A stretch of DNA of 64,000 nt, taken from positions 62,001 to 126,000 of the forward strand of contig CAJTSM010000009.1 of NCBI GenBank assembly GCA_910578935.1, read 5' to 3'. Shown piece after piece: positions 9,187 to 17,942 of the stretch. Within the stretch, counting starts at the first letter, position 1. Every line of letters begins with the position of its first letter. The translations under genes and the position numbers were made by a program. This stretch comes from an uncultured Oscillibacter sp. (GTDB taxonomy: Bacteria > Bacillota > Clostridia > Oscillospirales > Oscillospiraceae). The notes under the pieces are model-generated. The model was not told the DNA's origin and ran no database searches. It saw nothing but the letters and a program-made list of their open reading frames with translations.

Positions 9187-10125
9187 TCAGAGATTCAGGC
9201 CCGCCGTTTCCTCGAAGCCCAGCATCAGGTTCATATTCTGCACCGCCGCGCCGCTGGCGCCCTTGCCCAGGTTGTCCAGGCGGGCGGAGAGCAGAAATTG
9301 TCCGCCGTTCCCGTTGACAAAAATTTGCAGGCCGTCCGTCCCGGCCAGATTGTTGGAGCCGATAAAACCGCAGGAGGGCGCGCCGGCGGGCCGGAGGGTC
9401 ACTACGGAACTGCCGGCGTAGTAGTCCGCGTACAGGGCCCGGAGGCTTTCTATAGACGGACCGCCCTCCAGGTCCTCCGCCCACAGGGGGACGGCGACCA
9501 CCATTCCCTGGGGATAGCCGCAGATCATGGGCGCAAACAGGGGCGGGCGGTTCAGGCCCGCCACCGCCGCCATCTCCGGCAGATGCTTGTGTTCCAGGGT
9601 CACGGCGTAATGCCGGGGGGCCTCCAGCTCCTTCTCCCTGTCCGGGGCGGTATACTGGGCAATGGCCTTCTTCCCTCCGCCCGTATAGCCCGACAGGGCG
9701 TGGCAGGTCAGCCGGGCGGCGGGAGACAGCGCTCCCTTTTCCACCAGCGGCCGGACCAGGGAGAGAAAGCCCGTGGCGTAGCACCCCGGGTTTGCCACCC
9801 GGGCCGCCGTTCGGACGGCCTCCCGCTGCCCGGTGAGCTCCGGGAAGCCGTAAACCCATCCCTCCGCCGTCCGGTGGGCGGTGGAACAGTCGATGACCCG
9901 GGTATTCTCATTTTCCATCAGGCCCACCGCCTCCACGGCGGCGGCATCCGGAAGGCACAGAAAGACTAGGTCGGCGGCGTTGAGGAGCTTCCTCCGCTCT
10001 GCCGGGTCCTTGCGCTTGCCCTCGTCAATGAGGAGGAGCTCGATGTCCTCCCGAGCCGCCAGGCGGTCGTAAATCTGGAGGCCGGTGGTGCCCTCCTTGC
10101 CGTCAATATAAACCTTCGGTTTCAT
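9187..10125 (-). CDS. argC: N-acetyl-gamma-glutamyl-phosphate reductase
   Basis: A 312-residue enzyme of the shorter ArgC class, which reduces N-acetylglutamyl phosphate to the semialdehyde with NADPH. The catalytic cysteine lies in ANPGCYATG (about residue 115), and the N-terminus shows KVYIDGKEGTTGLQI as dinucleotide-binding region. It begins 15 bases after the argH stop and ends 17 bases before argJ, tight spacing within the operon. Confidence 0.92.
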   Translation of the reverse strand: MKPKVYIDGKEGTTGLQIYDRLAAREDIELLLIDEGKRKDPAERRKLLNAADLVFLCLPDAAAVEAVGLMENENTRVIDCSTAHRTAEGWVYGFPELTGQREAVRTAARVANPGCYATGFLSLVRPLVEKGALSPAARLTCHALSGYTGGGKKAIAQYTAPDREKELEAPRHYAVTLEHKHLPEMAAVAGLNRPPLFAPMICGYPQGMVVAVPLWAEDLEGGPSIESLRALYADYYAGSSVVTLRPAGAPSCGFIGSNNLAGTDGLQIFVNGNGGQFLLSARLDNLGKGASGAAVQNMNLMLGFEETAGLNL

Positions 10126-10140
10126 GGAACCGCCTCCCTC

Positions 10141-11523
10141 TCACTTGCTCCGGGCCTGGATAAATGCCTCGATCTCCGCAATCTGCCGGGCCGTTTCGGC
10201 CTCCGCCGGACCGCCGAAGCTCTTCCGAAGAGCCATGCAGTTCTCCAGCTTCAGCGCCTCGTACACGTCCTCCCCGAACAGGGGGGAGACGGCCTTCAGC
10301 TCCTCCGGGGTCAGCTCCTCCAGGGTCTTCCCCTGGGCGGCGCAGGCGGCCACCAGCTGTCCCGTGACGGTATAGGCGTCCCGGAAGGGCATGCCTTTTT
10401 TGGTCAGGTAGTCGGCGCAGTCCGTGGCGTTGATAAAGCCCCGGCCCGCCGCGGCGCGCAGGTTGTCCGGGAGGACCCGCATGGTGTCAATCATCCCCGT
10501 GAACACCGGAAGGCAAAGTTCCACGGTGTCCAGAGCGTCGAAGACCGGCTCTTTGTCCTCCTGCATATCCTTGTTATAGGCCAGGGGCAGGCCCTTCATC
10601 ACTGTCAAAAGGCCCATCAGATCCCCGTAAACCCGGCCCGTCTTTCCCCGGACCAGCTCCGCCATGTCCGGGTTTTTCTTCTGGGGCATGATGCTGGAGC
10701 CGGTGGAATACGCCTCGTCCAGCTCCATGAATTTGAACTCCCAGCTGCACCAGAGAATGACCTCCTCGGCGAAGCGGCTGAGATGCATCATTAAAATGGA
10801 GAGATCGCTCAGCAGCTCCAGGGCGTAGTCCCGGTCGGAAACGCCGTCCATGGAGTTGCTGCAGGGGCGGTCAAAGCCCAGGGCCGCCGCCGTCTGCCAG
10901 CGGTCAATGGGGTAGGTGGTCCCCGCCAGGGCGCCGGACCCCAGGGGGCACTCGTTGAGCCGCCTGCGGCAGTCCTCCAGACGGGTCACATCCCGGGAGA
11001 ACTGGGCGGCGTAAGCCAGCAGGTGCTGGGCAAAGGACACCGGCTGGGCCCGCTGCAAGTGGGTATAGCCCGGCATCACTGTGCCCTGGTGCCGCTTGGC
11101 CTGGGCACAGAGGACCCTTTCCAGGTCCAAGAGCTGGCCGGCGACGGTCCTGATCTCCTTCCGCACGTACATGCGAAAATCTAAGGCCACCTGGTCGTTC
11201 CGGGACCGGGCGGTGTGGAGGCGCTTCCCCGCCTCGCCGATCCGCGCCGTCAGCAGGGCCTCGATGTTCATGTGGATGTCCTCGTCCTCGGGAGAGAACT
11301 CCACTTTTCCCGCCTCGATGTCCGCCAGAATGTCCGTCAGGCCCTTTTGAATCGCGTCCTTGTCCTCTTGGGAGATGACGCCCTGGGCAGCCAGCATTTC
11401 CGAATGGGCCATGCTGCCCTGGATATCCTCCCGGTAGAGCCGCTGGTCAAAGTGGATGGAGGAGTGGAAATCGTTGGCCAGAGTGTCCGTCTCCTTGCTG
11501 AACCGTCCGCCCCAAAGTTTCAT
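10141..11523 (-). CDS. argH: Argininosuccinate lyase
   Basis: A 460-residue fumarase/aspartase-superfamily enzyme that splits argininosuccinate into arginine and fumarate. The family signature GSSIMPQKKNPD holds the catalytic serine, and HTARSRNDQVA is present near residue 110. Of two close ATGs, the second (MKLWGGRFSKETD) is preferred because AAAGGAG lies 10 nt upstream; the first, at 11532, is only 2 nt from it. It is the second gene of the operon, 227 bases after argG. Confidence 0.94.
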   Translation of the reverse strand: MKLWGGRFSKETDTLANDFHSSIHFDQRLYREDIQGSMAHSEMLAAQGVISQEDKDAIQKGLTDILADIEAGKVEFSPEDEDIHMNIEALLTARIGEAGKRLHTARSRNDQVALDFRMYVRKEIRTVAGQLLDLERVLCAQAKRHQGTVMPGYTHLQRAQPVSFAQHLLAYAAQFSRDVTRLEDCRRRLNECPLGSGALAGTTYPIDRWQTAAALGFDRPCSNSMDGVSDRDYALELLSDLSILMMHLSRFAEEVILWCSWEFKFMELDEAYSTGSSIMPQKKNPDMAELVRGKTGRVYGDLMGLLTVMKGLPLAYNKDMQEDKEPVFDALDTVELCLPVFTGMIDTMRVLPDNLRAAAGRGFINATDCADYLTKKGMPFRDAYTVTGQLVAACAAQGKTLEELTPEELKAVSPLFGEDVYEALKLENCMALRKSFGGPAEAETARQIAEIEAFIQARSK

Positions 11524-11750
11524 GAGCTTCATTCTCCTTTATGAGAGGTCCAGGGGCCGCGGCCCCTGGTTTCTCCGCCTCGCGGAAAAAGAAATTATGT
11601 TTCTGGCGGCATGGCAGCGCCTCTTCTCGCGGCATAGCCGCTGCGGCGCCAGAAAAATACCCCGGCCAGTGTGCCCCTGGGGCACACGCACCAGTTCTCA
11701 AACTGGTGGGGGAGAATTCTCAAGGGGGAGCGGGCTCCCCCTTGAAGCGC
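11524..11750 (-). repeat. Intercistronic hairpin cluster between argG and argH
   Basis: This gap holds no convincing gene. It has a perfect 20-bp palindrome (11551-11570), a stem TTTCTGGCG/CGCCAGAAA (about 11598-11656), GTGCCCC/GGGGCAC (about 11670-11685) and a stem GGGGGAGC/GCTCCCCC near 11725-11742. The style matches the argJ-argB gap. Confidence 0.55.
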
Positions 11751-12968
11751 TTAGAGGCGCCCCGCGTCTCTAAGCGCGAGAACCGTGTCGGGCAGGCCCC
11801 ACAGGTTGATGAAACCCGTGGCGTTGGTCTGGTCATAGGCGCTCTCGTTGAAGGTCACCAGCTCTTCGGAGTACAGGCTCTCGGGAGAGGTGATGGAAGC
11901 CGTAATCATGTTGCCCTTGTAAAGCTTCAGTTTCACGGAGCCGGTCACGTGCTCCTGGGTCTTGTCCGCGAAGGCGCTGAGGGCCTCCCGCAGAGGGGTG
12001 AACCACTTTCCGTTGTACACCAGGTCCGCGAAGTCCACCGCCAGCTTGCTCTTCATGTGGGCGGTGTCCTTGTCCACCGTAATCATTTCCAGGCACTGGT
12101 GGGCCTTATACAGAATCGTGCCGCCGGGGGTTTCATAGACGCCCCGGTCCTTCATGCCCACCAGCCGGTTCTCCACGATGTCCAGCAGGCCGATGCCGTT
12201 TTCTCCGCCTAAGCGGTTGAGCTTGCGGATAATATCGCTGGCCTTCAGCTTCTCGCCGTCCACCGCCACGGGGACGCCCTTGACAAAGTCAATGGTCACA
12301 TAGGTGGCCTGATCCGGGGCGGCCACGGGGCTCACGCCCATCTCCAGGAAGCCGGGTTTCTCATACTGGGGCTCGTTGGCAGGGTCCTCCAGGTCCAGGC
12401 CCTCGTGGCTCAGGTGCCAGAGGTTCTTGTCCTTGGAATAGTTGGTTTCCCGGCTGATTTTCAGGGGGACGTTGTGGGCCTCGGCATAGTCGATCTCCTC
12501 GTCCCGGCCCTTGATGTCCCACTCCCGCCAGGGGGCGATGATGGTCATCTCCGGGGCAAAGCGCTTAATGGCCAGCTCAAACCGGACCTGGTCGTTGCCC
12601 TTGCCGGTACAGCCGTGGGCGATGGCGTCGGCTCCCTCGGCCTTGGCGATTTCCACCAGCTTCCGGGCAATGATGGGCCGTGCGAAGGCCGTGCCCAGCA
12701 GATACTGCTCGTAGCTGGCCCCCATCTTCAGGGAGGGGATAATCACCTCGTCCACCATCTCGTCGGTGAGGTCCGCGATGTACAGCTTACTGGCCCCGGT
12801 CTTGATGGCCTTTTCCTCCAGGCCGTCCAGCTCGTCGTTCTGGCCCACATCCCCGGCCACGGCAATAATCTCGGGGTTGTTGTAGTTTTCTTTCAGCCAG
12901 GGGATAATGATGGACGTATCCAGCCCGCCGGAATAGGCGAGTACAATCTTCTTGATATCCTTCTTCAT
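11751..12968 (-). CDS. argG: Argininosuccinate synthase
   Basis: A 405-residue enzyme that condenses citrulline and aspartate using ATP. The N-type ATP pyrophosphatase P-loop [10 protein letters not shown] is at residues 9-18, and [14 protein letters not shown] near residue 120 is typical. It is the first gene of the arg operon. AGGAGG lies 7 nt before the ATG, which rules out an upstream alternative start. The promoter and two ARG boxes sit directly upstream (13000-13034). Confidence 0.95.
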   Translation of the reverse strand: MKKDIKKIVLAYSGGLDTSIIIPWLKENYNNPEIIAVAGDVGQNDELDGLEEKAIKTGASKLYIADLTDEMVDEVIIPSLKMGASYEQYLLGTAFARPIIARKLVEIAKAEGADAIAHGCTGKGNDQVRFELAIKRFAPEMTIIAPWREWDIKGRDEEIDYAEAHNVPLKISRETNYSKDKNLWHLSHEGLDLEDPANEPQYEKPGFLEMGVSPVAAPDQATYVTIDFVKGVPVAVDGEKLKASDIIRKLNRLGGENGIGLLDIVENRLVGMKDRGVYETPGGTILYKAHQCLEMITVDKDTAHMKSKLAVDFADLVYNGKWFTPLREALSAFADKTQEHVTGSVKLKLYKGNMITASITSPESLYSEELVTFNESAYDQTNATGFINLWGLPDTVLALRDAGRL

Positions 12969-12999
12969 AACAATGCCTCCTAAAGCCATTTATGATGAA

Positions 13000-13034
13000 T
13001 GAATTATACATCCGCAATGAATTTTTATGCAATT
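13000..13034 (-). promoter_or_regulatory. arg operon promoter with two ARG boxes
   Basis: On the minus strand TTGCAT (13027-13032), an 18-nt spacer and TATAAT (13003-13008) form a promoter. TGAATTTTTATGCA (13018-13031) and TGAATTATACAT (13000-13011), read on the plus strand, resemble the ArgR/AhrC operator TGAATWWWWATTCA. One lies against the -35 and in the spacer, the other covers the -10. This is the layout expected for arginine-dependent repression; no argR gene lies in the window. Confidence 0.7.
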
Positions 13035-13077
13035 GGCGGATTGCACAAGAATCCTGGGATTCCGGAGGGAAACCTGT

Positions 13078-14481
13078 TTATTTTCCCACGCAGAACCGGG
13101 AAAAAATTCGTTCCACAATTTCTTCCCTGGCTGTCCGGCCCGTCAGCTCGCCGACGGCGTCCAGAGCCTCTTCCGCGTCGGTGAGAACGGCGTCGGGGGT
13201 CAGCCCGCCTTCCAGGGCCTCCAGCGCCCGGCGGACGGCGGCCCTGGCCCGGGACGCCGCCTCCTCCTGCCGCTGGTCCGTCAAAAGGCTCCCGCCCTCC
13301 TCCGCCGCGCCGGGGGGGAAGAGAGCGGCGACGGCCTCCTCCAGCTTATCAAAACCCTGTCCGGTGACGGAGGAGACGCAGAGGCAGGCGGCGGGGTTGT
13401 TGGCATCCCCTTTTATCACGCCTATGGAAAAGGCGTGGGGGCCGGTAAGGTCGCATTTGGACTCAATACAGATCCAGGGCTTGCCCGACTGGGAAACCTG
13501 ATTCAGGAGGAGAGCCTCCGCCTCCCAGTGGGCCCCGTTCTCCGGGCACATTTTCACGGAGCCGTCCCGCACCAGCAAAATCAGCTCCGCCTCCTCCATG
13601 GCCTTCCGCGACCGCTCTACGCCCAGCTTTTCCACCGCGTCTTCCGTCTCCCGCAACCCCGCCGTGTCGACAAGGCGCAGCAGGACTCCGCCGCAGAGGA
13701 CGGACTCCTCCACCGTGTCCCGGGTGGTCCCCGGAATCCCGGTGACAATGGCCCGGTCATACCCCGCCAGAGCATTCAGCAGGGAGGACTTCCCGGCGTT
13801 GGGAAGTCCCACAATGGCCGTCCGCACCCCCCGCTTCAGCACCCTCCCCCGCTTGCAGGTATTCAAGAGCGCCGTCAGGGCTCCTTCCGCCTTTCGAAGG
13901 GCGGAAGATAGTTCCTCCGGCTTCACATCCTCAATGTCCTCGTCCGGGTAATCCACCACGGCATAAAACCGGCTGGCCACCTCCAACAGCGCCTCCTGCA
14001 CCGGCTCCAGGCGGCGGCGCAGCCCTCCGTCCAGCTGGGCGGCGGCGTTTCGGGCGGCGGCGGCGGTTTCCGCGTCGATAAGATCAATCACGGCCTCCGC
14101 CTGGGTCAGGTCCAGCCGCCCGTTCAAAAAGGCCCGTTTCGTAAACTCCCCCGGCCCCGCCTGGCGGGCTCCGGCGGCGAACAGGGCGGCCAGCGCCTCC
14201 CGGAGGACCACCGGGGACCCGTGACAGTGAAATTCGGCGGAGTCCTCTCCCGTATAGCTGTGGGGGCCGGGGAAGCGGACGGCCAGCCCCCGGTCAATAA
14301 CCCGCCCCTCCTTGTCCAGGATCTCTCCCAAGACCATCCGGCGGGCCTCCAGCTCCCCGAAGGGCCGGGAGGCCCGGAAAACCCGGCCGCACAGGCTGAA
14401 ACAATCCGGCCCGGAAACCCGGATCACGCCGATGGCGGAGGGGGCGCTTCCTCCGGCGGCAATGGCGGCAATCGTATCCAT
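13078..14481 (-). CDS. mnmE: tRNA uridine-5-carboxymethylaminomethyl(34) GTPase
   Basis: A 467-residue GTPase that with MnmG modifies the wobble uridine of several tRNAs. Its N-terminal tetrahydrofolate-binding domain begins MDTIAAIAAGGSAPSAIGVIRVSG. The G domain in the middle has GLPNAGKSS (G1) and DTAGLRE (G3). The C-terminal FCVGK carries the catalytic cysteine. GAGGAG is 6 nt before the ATG. The usual neighbours (yidC, jag, mnmG) are not next to it here. The 14482-14730 gap holds no gene I can support. Confidence 0.95.
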   Translation of the reverse strand: MDTIAAIAAGGSAPSAIGVIRVSGPDCFSLCGRVFRASRPFGELEARRMVLGEILDKEGRVIDRGLAVRFPGPHSYTGEDSAEFHCHGSPVVLREALAALFAAGARQAGPGEFTKRAFLNGRLDLTQAEAVIDLIDAETAAAARNAAAQLDGGLRRRLEPVQEALLEVASRFYAVVDYPDEDIEDVKPEELSSALRKAEGALTALLNTCKRGRVLKRGVRTAIVGLPNAGKSSLLNALAGYDRAIVTGIPGTTRDTVEESVLCGGVLLRLVDTAGLRETEDAVEKLGVERSRKAMEEAELILLVRDGSVKMCPENGAHWEAEALLLNQVSQSGKPWICIESKCDLTGPHAFSIGVIKGDANNPAACLCVSSVTGQGFDKLEEAVAALFPPGAAEEGGSLLTDQRQEEAASRARAAVRRALEALEGGLTPDAVLTDAEEALDAVGELTGRTAREEIVERIFSRFCVGK

Positions 14482-14730
14482 AGGCGTCTCCTCTCTGAAT
14501 AAAACAGGGGCGGGCAGGCGCCCGCCCCCGCCGCATGTCACGCGGCTGTTGTTCCCGCAGGAAAAATGTCAGAACCCGTTTAATATCTCAACCTGTACGG
14601 ATTGGCAAGGGAATTCTTCCCCTGCAAGGCAAAAAGCCGCGGCAGTCCTGACGGGTTACAAGAATTTTTAACGCAGTCAGGGCGGAAAATCAGCCGCCAA
14701 GACACGCGCGGGGAGATCTTAAAGAGGCTC

Positions 14731-17700
14731 TTAGGTCCTTTGGCTGTAACGGTAGAGGATCACCGCGAACTGGTCGCGGGTGACGGTTTTGTTCGGATTC
14801 AGGCAGTTGCTGTCGTCACCGCTGACAATGCCGTTGGCCAGCGCCCAGGAAAAGGCGTCCCGGGCCACGGCGGGCACCGTGCGGCTGTCGGTGTAGCCGG
14901 CCAGGCTGGTGGTGTTTTGGTTGACCCTGCCCATCAGGCGGGCGCAGCGGTACAGCGCCGTTACCAGCTGGTGGCGCTTCACCGCGCCGGTGGGGGCGGA
15001 GCCGTCGGCAAAGCCGCCCTGCACGGCCCAGCGCCGGGCCTCCGTCATGTTGGCGGGATTCGAACCGGTGAGCCGGGCCAGAACCATCCACATCTGCTGG
15101 TGGCTGATGTTTCCGCCGGGGTTAAAGCGGCCGCCCGTACCGCTCATATAGCCCATCTGGTTGGCCCAGTTAATCTCTCCCGCCGCCCAATGGCCCATGG
15201 GGACGTCCCGGAACAGCTGCTCGGAAACGCCGGCCTGAGGCGCGGGCAGAACCGGATTTTGGGAGGGCATCATGTCCGTTGTCCGGCGGGGGTTGCCGCT
15301 GGTGCCGGACCCGCCGTTGCCAAAACCGTCGGACCAGCTGTTTCCGGAGCTGGAGCCCGACCGGTCAAAGGTCGCCCGGACCTCCACATCGGCGGCGGGC
15401 ATACGGAAGCTGTAGCGTCCGCCGCCCAAGTCGGTGAGGGACAGGACGCTGGAGCCGCCGATGGCCCGGATCATGTCCAACACATAGCCGGAGTCGGGAA
15501 GAACCGTGATGATGACCGTCTCGCCCTGCTTGGCGGTGGATCTGTTGGCATAGAAGGTACCGTTGCTGGCCTGGACAAGATTGATTTTGTATGTGGACTC
15601 CTCCGGAGGGGTGGGCTTTCCGGGGTCCGTGGGCTTGTCAGGGTCCGTGGGCTTGTCAGGGTCCGTAGACGGGGTATCCAGGGGCGGAATCTCCCGGACC
15701 TCTTTCTCCCCGCAGCCCTCCCGCTTGCAGGTCCGTTCCCGGCTCCCGGCCTCTGTGGCGGTGGCCTCCTTGGTCACGGTCCACTCACCCCAGTCGTGGC
15801 CCAAAGCGGGAAGAGTAATTCTCTGGGTCTGCGTCACCGGGGGGCTGTTCTGGTCGTCCGGGTCGCTGTGGCAGCCCGGGCGGGTGCAGGTAACGGTCCC
15901 GGCGCCCTCGCCGGCCTCCGTGCAGGTGGGGGCCTTATAGTCTGCGGCGGTTTCGTCAATCACGGGATTGCCCCAGAGGTGGCCCAGGGCGGGAATCTCG
16001 ATGTCTTCTCCGCTGTCCTTGATGTCATGGCACTTCGTGCACTGCTCTCCGCCGCTCACCCGTCTGCCCGGCTCCGTGCAGGTGGCCTCCTGAATCACTC
16101 CGCTGGGGTCTGAGCCGGAGATCGGAACATAGTTGTGGCCCGTGGCAGGGAGAATCTCCTCCTCCGTCACCACTTTGGCCTCCCGTTTGCAAAAACCGGT
16201 TGTGGTCTTTTTGCCGGTTTCCGTGCAGGTAGCTTCCTTCGTCTCCTCTTTATAGGTACTCTGGGTCACGTCAAAGTCATGGCCCAGGGGCAGGACCTCC
16301 CGGGTGTCCGTGTCCTTGAACTCCTGCATGCCGCAGACCTTGCATTCCCGCATGGCGGTTTCCTTGCCTCCTGTGGTGCAGGTGGGCTTATCCGCCTCCT
16401 TCATGTATCCGTAGCCCCATTCGCCCCAATCGTGGCTTCCCGTCAGGGCGGGAAGCTCCTCCAGATTGTGATACTGTTCCAAATGCGCCTGGTAATCCGG
16501 GTCAAACTCTCCTTGCGCCAGCTTCTTGTTCGCTTCCTCATCCTTGGCCGCGTGATCCCAATCCGCGCAGGCGGCGGAGTCCATGATTCCGCAGACCTTG
16601 CACTGCTGAAACTGCGCCTTGTATCCGCTTTTTATACAGGTGGCCCCCAGCAGCTCCCGGATCTTCGTCTCATAGTCATGCGGCGCTTTGTCCTTGGGCA
16701 GGACCTCCTGGCTCACGTCCTCCGCTGTGCAGCCCTGGCCTCCCGGAGCCTTGTTTTGGCATTTTTTCGTGACGGTTTTCACGCCGTCCTTGATGCACGT
16801 GGCGGGAACCGTCTCCTCCTTGGGGGCCGGATCGTTGAAATCGTGGTTTCCATCTCCCGGGTGCGCCACGGACATGGTCCGCTTATTTCCGCACTTGGAG
16901 CAGGCGGCGTCATACTCCTCCGTCCAGGTCATACAGGAGGGGTAAGACGGCGCGGTGTACCCCGGGTCGCTCGGCTTGTAATCGTGGGGCAGTTTGGCAA
17001 TCTCCCGGTTTTCACCGGTAAATTTGCATGCAGCCACACCCGGGGTCTTGACGCAGGTTACGAACTTTGTGAGGCTTCCCTTGTCCTTGCAGGTGGCGGC
17101 TGTCGCGGTGCTTATAATGATCGCCGGGTGAAGCGCCTCGCCTTTCCAGGGGTTGTCATCCGGCGTCGGGCTGGTGAAGGTCACATTGTCCTGGCAATGG
17201 ATGACCTTCAGATTCCCGCCGGAGGTAAAAGCGGTGGCGTCCACGGTAATTGGCGAATTTTCCCCGGAAATCGCCACCTTCGTCAGCTTCGTGCAGCCCG
17301 CAAAAGCCCCGGAGGCAATGCTGTTGGTGCTGTCCAGGATAATTACCTCAGACATAGCGCAGCTCGCAAAGGCGTTTTTTTGAATGCTCCCCACACTGCC
17401 GGAGAGGTTCAGCGTGGTCAGGTTTTCGCAGCCCAAAAACGCGCCCTCGCCGATTTCCGTGTTCCCGGAAGTCTCGCCGTCCTCCACGCTGTCGTGGAAC
17501 GTCACCCGCGACAGGCTTTTACAGGTCACAAACGCATTTTTTCCAATGGTCTTGATCGTGCCTGGGATGTCTACGCTGGTAATCCCTTTGTTCGCGAAGG
17601 CGGCCGGCCCAATTTCCGTGACCAAGCCGCCCTCGTGCCTGGCCGGGATGACCACATCCTTTTGGGTGCCGGTATAACCTTTCACCCTCCACTCGCTTCC

Positions 17701-17805
17701 AACCTGCTCCCACTCCAGTCCCCGGGTTTCCGCCGCCAGGGCGGTCCCCGCCAGGCAGGCGATTACCGCCGCCGCCAGCAGAAAGCTCCATACCCAACGC
17801 CTCAT
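14731..17805 (-). CDS. BspA-like leucine-rich, SLH-anchored surface protein
   Basis: A 1,024-residue exported protein. In order: signal peptide (1-24); four to five LRR_5/BspA-type repeats (about 40-220; units like IGEGAFLGCENLTTLNLSGS); a long run of Cys-containing modules (about 225-690) built on ATCTE-G and HDWGEW/GHDF motifs; and a Pro-rich linker of PTDPDK repeats (about 700-730). These are followed by an InlB-B/Big-like beta domain (about 735-815) and three SLH repeats (about 870-1024; DVPMGHWAAGEINWA, then FADG, then YTDSRTVP). SLH repeats bind secondary cell-wall polymer. A surface adhesin or mucin-contact role is only an inference. GAGGAG precedes the ATG. Confidence 0.85.
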   Translation of the reverse strand: MRRWVWSFLLAAAVIACLAGTALAAETRGLEWEQVGSEWRVKGYTGTQKDVVIPARHEGGLVTEIGPAAFANKGITSVDIPGTIKTIGKNAFVTCKSLSRVTFHDSVEDGETSGNTEIGEGAFLGCENLTTLNLSGSVGSIQKNAFASCAMSEVIILDSTNSIASGAFAGCTKLTKVAISGENSPITVDATAFTSGGNLKVIHCQDNVTFTSPTPDDNPWKGEALHPAIIISTATAATCKDKGSLTKFVTCVKTPGVAACKFTGENREIAKLPHDYKPSDPGYTAPSYPSCMTWTEEYDAACSKCGNKRTMSVAHPGDGNHDFNDPAPKEETVPATCIKDGVKTVTKKCQNKAPGGQGCTAEDVSQEVLPKDKAPHDYETKIRELLGATCIKSGYKAQFQQCKVCGIMDSAACADWDHAAKDEEANKKLAQGEFDPDYQAHLEQYHNLEELPALTGSHDWGEWGYGYMKEADKPTCTTGGKETAMRECKVCGMQEFKDTDTREVLPLGHDFDVTQSTYKEETKEATCTETGKKTTTGFCKREAKVVTEEEILPATGHNYVPISGSDPSGVIQEATCTEPGRRVSGGEQCTKCHDIKDSGEDIEIPALGHLWGNPVIDETAADYKAPTCTEAGEGAGTVTCTRPGCHSDPDDQNSPPVTQTQRITLPALGHDWGEWTVTKEATATEAGSRERTCKREGCGEKEVREIPPLDTPSTDPDKPTDPDKPTDPGKPTPPEESTYKINLVQASNGTFYANRSTAKQGETVIITVLPDSGYVLDMIRAIGGSSVLSLTDLGGGRYSFRMPAADVEVRATFDRSGSSSGNSWSDGFGNGGSGTSGNPRRTTDMMPSQNPVLPAPQAGVSEQLFRDVPMGHWAAGEINWANQMGYMSGTGGRFNPGGNISHQQMWMVLARLTGSNPANMTEARRWAVQGGFADGSAPTGAVKRHQLVTALYRCARLMGRVNQNTTSLAGYTDSRTVPAVARDAFSWALANGIVSGDDSNCLNPNKTVTRDQFAVILYRYSQRT

Positions 17806-17942
17806 GTTCCGCTCCTCCTGTCTCGCTTACGCGTTACGCGCCATTTTTACTCATACAGCATAGCACAAACCTTCCCGCTCCGCAACCACAAAATTGCCGG
17901 GAAAGGGGCGGGCCCGAAAGGCCCGCCCCACCGGTGCTTCCA

